NCBI GenBank assembly: GCA_900466575.1
Contig: UBMP01000014.1
Location: 93,602-157,601 of the forward strand
From: Hyphomicrobiales bacterium
Lineage (GTDB): Bacteria; Pseudomonadota; Alphaproteobacteria; Rhizobiales; Rhizobiaceae
Direction: 5' to 3'
DNA: 64,000 bases
Below are positions 58,913-64,000 of this stretch, piece by piece; within the stretch, counting starts at the first letter, position 1, and the number at the start of each line of letters is the position of its first letter. The position numbers were made by a program, and so were the translations under genes. Under the pieces are notes generated by a model. It was not told the origin of the DNA, ran no database searches, and saw only the letters and a program-made list of their open reading frames with translations.

Positions 58913-60220
58913 TCATTTCGCGCGAGAAACATCCATCCGGTGTCGCGGCCATTCGACACTGACGCGCGCGCCGCCGGTTTCGCCGGAACTATTACCGAAA
59001 CTGAGCCGAGCGCCAGATCGCTCGAGCAGCGTCTTGGCGATGAACAGGCCGAGACCCAGGCCGCCCGCCTTGTCGTCCCGGCTTCGCGATGTGACATAGG
59101 GCTCGCCGATCCGTTGCAGGATGTCGCTCGAATAGCCCTCGCCATCGTCCTCGATGGTGACGATCACCTTGTCGTTCCTCGTCTCCGTCGTTACCACGAC
59201 GTGGTTTCGCGCATAGTCGACAGCATTCTCTACGAGATTTCCAAGCCCATAGATGATGCCGGCATTGCGCGCGCCGACAGGCTCCGTCTCGCGCGGCGTC
59301 TTTTCGATGACGATGATGCGGATCCCGAAGTCGCGATGTGGCGCGGTCACTTCCTCGATCAGCGAGGAAAGCGGCAGAAGCTTCATCGCCTCGGCCTCCT
59401 CCGAAGAAAGTGTGGTCAAGCGTCTCAGAATGTCGCGGCAGCGTTCCGCCTGGCTGCGTAGCAGCTGGACATCCTCGCCATAGCGTTCGTCGGTGGCGAG
59501 TTCGCGCTCCATTTCCTTCGCGACGAGGCTGATCGTGGCAAGAGGGGTGCCGAGTTCATGTGCCGCGGCCGCTGCCAGGCCGTCGAGCTGCGACAGGTGA
59601 TTTTCCCGCTGCAGAACCAGTTCGGTCGCCGCCAGTGCTTCGGAAAGTTGCATGGCTTCCAGCGACACGCGATAGGAATAGACCGCCGCAAAGGCTGTGG
59701 TGGTCAGGATCGCCAGCCAGATACCGACAATGAGTTCGGTCGGCATCGAATAGGAAGACCCCGGATACCAGGGCAGGGGGTAGGGCGAAAACGTCAGGAT
59801 CGACACGAAGAGGATCAGCAGCAGCCCGAGTCCCAGCGTATAGCGGATCGGCTGGGTCGAAGACGAGATGATGACCGGCACGCAAAGCAGCGGTGCAAAC
59901 GGGTTGCTGAGGCCCCCCGTCACGAAGAGCACGCCGGCGAGTTCCAGAAGATCGATCGTCAGCAGGGCGAGCGTCGCTTGCGGAGCGAGGCGCAAGGTTG
60001 GCGGATAGCGGACGGAAAGATAGAAGTTGAAAAAGGCCAGAAGGCCGATCATCGCCCCGCAAACCATATAGGGCAGCGGGAAGGCAATCCAGACATGGAC
60101 AATATAGACCGTCAGAGACTGCCCGACGACCGCCAGCCAGCGCAGGCGCACCAGCGTTTGCAGCCGGATGCGCCGGCTTTCCCGATAATCGCTGATTTCG
60201 CTCTGGCCGGGTTCGGACAT
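58913..60220 (-). CDS. actS: Sensor histidine kinase ActS (RegB/PrrB type)
   Basis: ActS is the membrane sensor for ActR. The 435-residue protein has six hydrophobic segments in residues 25-200, the RegB quinone-site-like motif TGGLSNPFAP, the H box AAAAHELGTPLATISLV, a Cys in QAERCRDILRRL at the position of the RegB redox Cys, and HATPase motifs NLVENAVDYA and GGLGLGLFIAKTLLE. ATG 60220 is preceded by AGGAAG. actR follows after 36 bases; hrpB lies 11 bases upstream. Confidence 0.94.
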   Translation of the reverse strand: MSEPGQSEISDYRESRRIRLQTLVRLRWLAVVGQSLTVYIVHVWIAFPLPYMVCGAMIGLLAFFNFYLSVRYPPTLRLAPQATLALLTIDLLELAGVLFVTGGLSNPFAPLLCVPVIISSSTQPIRYTLGLGLLLILFVSILTFSPYPLPWYPGSSYSMPTELIVGIWLAILTTTAFAAVYSYRVSLEAMQLSEALAATELVLQRENHLSQLDGLAAAAAHELGTPLATISLVAKEMERELATDERYGEDVQLLRSQAERCRDILRRLTTLSSEEAEAMKLLPLSSLIEEVTAPHRDFGIRIIVIEKTPRETEPVGARNAGIIYGLGNLVENAVDYARNHVVVTTETRNDKVIVTIEDDGEGYSSDILQRIGEPYVTSRSRDDKAGGLGLGLFIAKTLLERSGARLSFGNSSGETGGARVSVEWPRHRMDVSRAK

Positions 60221-60231
60221 GTTGCTTCCTC

Positions 60232-62709
60232 TCATGTTCCGCGCGGTTTGGCCCTGTGGGTGGGCACCGCCTCTGCCGGATCTTCCGGCCACGGGTGCTT
60301 CGGATAGCGTCCACGCATGTCGGCCCGCACATCTTTCCAGGACCCGGCCCAGAAGCCGGGCAGGTCACGTGTGGTTTGAATGGGCCGGTGCGCCGGCGAT
60401 GTCAATTGAAGCAGCAGGGGCAGTTTGCCGCCGCCGATCACCGGATGCGTCTTCAGCCCGAAGAGTTCCTGCACGCGAACTGTCAGCACAGGCTCCTCGC
60501 CGTCATACTGAATCGGGTGACGCTGGCCTGCCGGCGTCTCGAAATGCGTTGGCGCAAGCCGATCGAGATCCCGTCCGGCGCCATGCGGCAGCAATGCCAT
60601 CAGCCCGTCCCGTAGGCTCGCCTGAGATACGTCATTCAGCCCGCGCGTGTCGCTCTGGAAGGGCACGAACCAGTCGTCCAGCCTCTCCAGCAGCGCCTGA
60701 TCACTGACATCCGGCCATGGCTCGCCCAGTGAGCGGTGGAGGAAGCCGATCCGATCCCGAAGCTGCTCGGCTTCCTTGCCGAAATTCAGCACCTGAAGCC
60801 CGAGTTTCTTGAGCCCTTCAGCCAGAACGGCCGCGGCGTCCGAACCTGATGGGCGCTGCATGGGCACTTCATCGAATACAATGGCCCCCAGCCGCGTCGA
60901 ACGCCGTGCGCGGACCTCCCGGCTCGGCTCATCGAAATAGATCTGCGCGTCGGAGACAATCGCGCTCGGCAGGCCCTCTTCGATTTCGGCGCGCGTGACT
61001 TCCGCTGCCGAAAGAATACGTGTCTTGCCGGCTCGGCCCGTCGCATCCGCCACGACCAGCATGCCCGCACCGGCAAGGCGCGTTTCCGCATCCAGCTCGC
61101 CGCCGCGTCCGTTCGCCATGACAAAGCGTCCGCGCCCCCCGCGTTGCAGGGCGATCCGATCGGGGAAGGCGTGGATGAGCAGCGGACCCGGTTGTGGCCT
61201 CACGGCCCGCACACGCGCGTTCGCGTCTCCCGCGACCTGCGCCGCGATCCGTGAAGCCAGTCCTTTCGCCGCCTGCGCGCGTGGGCTCCGGTCGTTTCGG
61301 AAATTCCGCAGGCGATCCTCCAGATCGATGGAGGAGCCGCCAAGTCCTTGCTCGGTAATCAGCACTGCAAGTTCTGCCGCGGCAAATGAGGCCTCCGGCT
61401 CATTCAGAGCCGTCCTCGCCACCATGGCCGATAGCCTCGGCGGCAGGCCGAGCTTGCGCATCAGCTTCCCGGTCTCTGTCAATCTTCCCGACCGGTCCAG
61501 CGCTTCCAGGCTGACAAGAAGATGACGCGCCTCCTGGTAGGCCGCCTTCGGCGGCGGATCGGCAAAGCGAAGGGCCGACGGATCTGTCACGCCCCATGCC
61601 GCCATGTCGAGCGTAAGCCCCGACAGGTCTGAGGCCAGGATCTGCGGCGCTGTATGGGCGGCGAGCGCCGCTGTCTGCCCCTGGTGCCAGAGCCTGATCG
61701 CAATGCCGGGCTCCGTTCGTCCGGCACGGCCAGCGCGCTGGTCGGCCGAGGCCCGCGACACGCGCACCGTCTCCAGCCGCGTCATGCCGGTCGCGGGTTC
61801 ATAGGCCGGAATGCGCTGCAAACCGCTGTCGATCACGATCCGCACGCCATCAATGGTGATGGAGGTTTCCGCAATCGAGGTCGCCAGCACGACCTTGCGC
61901 GTGCCGACCGCTGCCGGCCGGATCGCCTGGTCCTGCTCTTTCTGTGTCAGGTTGCCATAAAGAGGGACGACCAGAACATCCGTTCCCAGCGTTCCGCTCA
62001 GGGCTTCCGTCGCTCGCGTGATTTCGCCCTGACCGGGAAGGAAGGCAAGAATGGAACCCTCCTCGTCGGTCACGGCTCGTCGGATCGTCCGGATGACCGT
62101 CTGCTCGACAGGCTCGCCTGCCGGTCGCTCCTCATGTCTTATATCGACGGGATAGGCGCGGCCTTCACTGATGATAACCGGCGGACCGTCAAGCAGCGCG
62201 CCGACTTTCTCGACATCCAGCGTCGCCGACATCACGAGAATCCGCAGGTCTTCCCGCAAGCCCGATTGCACATCGAGCGCCAGCGCCAGCCCGAAATCCG
62301 CATCCAGCGAACGCTCGTGAAACTCATCGAAGATCACAAGCCCGATATCCGAGAGTTCCGGATCGTCCAGGATCATGCGCGTGAAGACGCCTTCCGTCAC
62401 CACCTCTATGCGCGTGCGCGAGGAGATGCGGTTGTCGAGCCGCATGCGATAGCCGACCATCCCGCCCGGTTCTTCGCCCAGCAGGCTTGCCATCCGCGAG
62501 GCCGCAGCGCGTGCGGCGAGCCGACGCGGCTCCAGCAGAATGATCTTCCGGTCCGCAAGCCAGGGGGCGCCCAGCAGGTCCAGAGGCACGATCGTCGTCT
62601 TGCCCGCACCGGGCGGTGCGCAAAGAACCGCACCGTTATGATCGCGCAGAGCATCGCGAAGCTGCGGCAGCACCGCGCCGACGGGAAGTTGAGGCAGATC
62701 GCGGGTCAA
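60232..62709 (-). CDS. hrpB: ATP-dependent RNA helicase HrpB
   Basis: HrpB is a DEAH-box helicase of poorly defined role. The 825-residue protein has Walker A CAPPGAGKTTIVPLDLL, VIFDEFHERSLDAD (DEFH form of motif II), VMSATLD and QRAGRAGRTEPG (motif VI), and the C-terminal HrpB domain. It is 11 bases upstream of actS in the same direction, so transcription may continue into the redox regulators. Confidence 0.94.
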   Translation of the reverse strand: MTRDLPQLPVGAVLPQLRDALRDHNGAVLCAPPGAGKTTIVPLDLLGAPWLADRKIILLEPRRLAARAAASRMASLLGEEPGGMVGYRMRLDNRISSRTRIEVVTEGVFTRMILDDPELSDIGLVIFDEFHERSLDADFGLALALDVQSGLREDLRILVMSATLDVEKVGALLDGPPVIISEGRAYPVDIRHEERPAGEPVEQTVIRTIRRAVTDEEGSILAFLPGQGEITRATEALSGTLGTDVLVVPLYGNLTQKEQDQAIRPAAVGTRKVVLATSIAETSITIDGVRIVIDSGLQRIPAYEPATGMTRLETVRVSRASADQRAGRAGRTEPGIAIRLWHQGQTAALAAHTAPQILASDLSGLTLDMAAWGVTDPSALRFADPPPKAAYQEARHLLVSLEALDRSGRLTETGKLMRKLGLPPRLSAMVARTALNEPEASFAAAELAVLITEQGLGGSSIDLEDRLRNFRNDRSPRAQAAKGLASRIAAQVAGDANARVRAVRPQPGPLLIHAFPDRIALQRGGRGRFVMANGRGGELDAETRLAGAGMLVVADATGRAGKTRILSAAEVTRAEIEEGLPSAIVSDAQIYFDEPSREVRARRSTRLGAIVFDEVPMQRPSGSDAAAVLAEGLKKLGLQVLNFGKEAEQLRDRIGFLHRSLGEPWPDVSDQALLERLDDWFVPFQSDTRGLNDVSQASLRDGLMALLPHGAGRDLDRLAPTHFETPAGQRHPIQYDGEEPVLTVRVQELFGLKTHPVIGGGKLPLLLQLTSPAHRPIQTTRDLPGFWAGSWKDVRADMRGRYPKHPWPEDPAEAVPTHRAKPRGT

Positions 62710-62798
62710 TGTCGCATTCCTGAAAGGGACAGATCTTCGCCATAATCGCCAGCGGCTCCCGGCGTCAACTCTGCTTGCACGATAGGGAAGGCGAAGCC

Positions 62799-63758
62799 CT
62801 AGCCGTCCGACTGCACCAGGCGCGTCGAGGTCTCGAAGGCGAGGATCGCTCCTGCCAGATCCTCCAGCCCCGCACCAACCGACTTGAACAGCGTGATCTC
62901 GTTCTCGCTCGTCCGTCCCGGATGCTCGCCCTTTGCCAGCGCGGCGAGATCGGCCTTCACCGCATCGCGTCCAATGACCCCGGCCCGGATGGGTTGCACC
63001 AGATCGCCACCTTCCGAAAGCGCTCCTTCATATGTATCGACAAAAAGGCTTGCGCGCAGAACCGCCTCGTCATCGCATTCCCGCATCGCGGGCGTGAACG
63101 CGCCGATCAGATCGAGATGCGCACCGGGCTTCAGCCAGGCGCCACGAACGATCGGTGTATCGGAAAGGGTTGCGCAGGAAATGATGTCGGCCTCGTGAGC
63201 CGCTGCCTCGAGATCCGAGGCCACGGAGACATTGCCGTGAAGCCGGCTCGCCAGCCTGACGGTTTCTTCCGCCTTCTCGGTCGATCGGCCCCACACAAGC
63301 ACGGTCTCGATCGGCCGCTGTGAACTGTGCGCCTCAATAAGGTTGAGCGACAGCCGACCGGTACCGCAGACAAGCAGAACCCTCGCGTCCGCGCGCGATA
63401 GAAACCGGGAGGCCAGTGCCGAACTGGCCGCTGTGCGCCGCGCCGTCAGTTCCGCCCCGTCGATGACGGCAAGGTTCTGGCCCGTGAGCGCCGAGGAGAG
63501 CAGATAGGTGCCGCTGACCGAGGGAAGCGACCGCCGCACGTTGCCCGGAAACACCGAAACGATCTTCACGCCCATATACTGGCCCTCCGTCCAGGCCGGC
63601 ATCAGAAGCAGCGTGGCATCGGGCTCGTTCGGAACATGGAGCGAATGATGGTGTCGCGTGGGCATGCGGCACTGAGAGCAGAACATGCTCCGCACCGCTT
63701 CCACCAGCTCCGGAAAGGCGGTGGTGTTTCTCACTTCGGTCTCATTGAGGATCAGCAT
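62799..63758 (-). CDS. Ornithine cyclodeaminase / mu-crystallin family protein
   Basis: A 319-residue NAD(P)-dependent enzyme of the ornithine cyclodeaminase/mu-crystallin family. It starts MLILNETEVRNTT, has MGVKIVSVFPGN (substrate-binding Lys), DGAELTARRTAASSALASR, a Rossmann segment VLLVCGTGRLSLNLIE and HLDLIGAFTPAMRECDD. Members include ornithine cyclodeaminase and reductases of cyclic imino acids (Δ1-pyrroline-2-carboxylate). The glycine pattern CGTGRLS is closer to the imino acid reductase side, but substrate is uncertain. It lies 89 bases upstream of hrpB. Confidence 0.85.
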   Translation of the reverse strand: MLILNETEVRNTTAFPELVEAVRSMFCSQCRMPTRHHHSLHVPNEPDATLLLMPAWTEGQYMGVKIVSVFPGNVRRSLPSVSGTYLLSSALTGQNLAVIDGAELTARRTAASSALASRFLSRADARVLLVCGTGRLSLNLIEAHSSQRPIETVLVWGRSTEKAEETVRLASRLHGNVSVASDLEAAAHEADIISCATLSDTPIVRGAWLKPGAHLDLIGAFTPAMRECDDEAVLRASLFVDTYEGALSEGGDLVQPIRAGVIGRDAVKADLAALAKGEHPGRTSENEITLFKSVGAGLEDLAGAILAFETSTRLVQSDG

Positions 63759-64000
63759 CTGGACTTCTCATCTTATGCAAAAGGATGGTTTCGGTGATGC
63801 CGAGTTTTGCACGCTGGCGCATGTCGGGCAACCGAAGGCGCATCAACCCGGAATAAGCAGAAGAAGGAGCGGCCACTGCATGGTTAACAGACCGAAAATT
63901 CGACCATGACAGCCAAGCAACAAGAAATATTGATAAAAATCAGTAAGTTGTCACTTTTTTTCATTTTTTTGTTTTGTGGCTGTTGACTGTTCGGAGGGCT
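63759..64000. other. Right-edge intergenic region
   Basis: No gene is visible. The last 100 bases are AT-rich with long T runs (about 63950-63972), and TTGACT at 63983 could be a -35 box of a gene beyond the edge. Confidence 0.4.

Noticed and set aside
60361..60375. TCACGTGT inside hrpB as a fifth parS
   Set aside because: Only one half of the palindrome is present; the TTCACGTGAA core is broken.
63884..63896. 13-mer TTAACAGACCGAA shared with 2850-2862
   Set aside because: Chance pairs of 13-mers are expected in a window of this size; no symmetry or shared context.

Overview
This 64 kb window is chromosomal DNA from an alphaproteobacterium, very probably a member of the Rhizobiaceae (Agrobacterium/Rhizobium group). 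The reasons are the gene order (rho-hemJ-hemE, then maf-aroE-coaE-dnaQ-secB-gyrB, trpFBA-accD-folC, addAB, divL, ahcY, the HPr/EIIA/HPr-kinase genes, chvG-chvI-pckA, his genes, hslVU, glcB, actS-actR), the rhizobial type of many proteins (Rho, ChvG/ChvI, a short HPr kinase, AccD without its zinc finger) and dense high-GC coding. The species is not claimed. No tRNA, rRNA, insertion sequence, prophage or CRISPR array was seen.

Layout. 1-2362: rho (cut by the left edge), hemJ and hemE, all on the minus strand. 2375-2958: a non-coding, DnaA-box-rich segment that I interpret as the chromosomal replication origin. 2959-12367: a plus-strand series maf, aroE, coaE, dnaQ, then secB/fxsA on the minus strand, then a Tim44-like gene, mltA, smr, an XRE regulator and gyrB. 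12453-16122: nitroreductase, PHA depolymerase, DUF2852 protein, YgjP-like metallohydrolase. 16221-21202: trpF-trpB-trpA-accD-folC. 21256-33180: a long minus-strand series divL, TsaE/kinase fusion, murU-like, addB, addA, trxA. 33436-38987: ahcY, HPr, EIIA-Man, hprK, chvG, chvI (minus). 39308-42136: pckA, arfB, alkB (plus). 42146-47199: hisB, DUF2628, hisH, hisA, a small membrane protein, hisF, hisE, coaA (minus). 47474-50515: hslV, hslU, DUF1402. 50621-54564: cytochrome P450, DUF2798, hydantoinase/oxoprolinase-like, the most accessory-looking part. 54676-63758: glcB, L,D-transpeptidase, mmcB, actR/actS, hrpB and an ornithine-cyclodeaminase-family gene.

The strongest non-gene signal is replication and segregation architecture: six DnaA-box-like 9-mers and six GANTC sites in the hemE-maf gap, with four parS-like palindromes (core TTCACGTGAA) at about 3.6, 36.8, 40.9 and 52.7 kb. 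Three of the four overlap or lie inside coding sequence. Other points worth a look are DivL with Tyr in place of the phospho-accepting His, the TsaE-phosphotransferase fusion beside a MurU-like gene, AccD lacking the zinc-finger cysteines, an inverted/direct repeat operator before ahcY, and a DUF1402 protein with lytic-transglycosylase-like features. Most of the window is core chromosome. I did not find a clear, wholly undescribed system and do not claim one.
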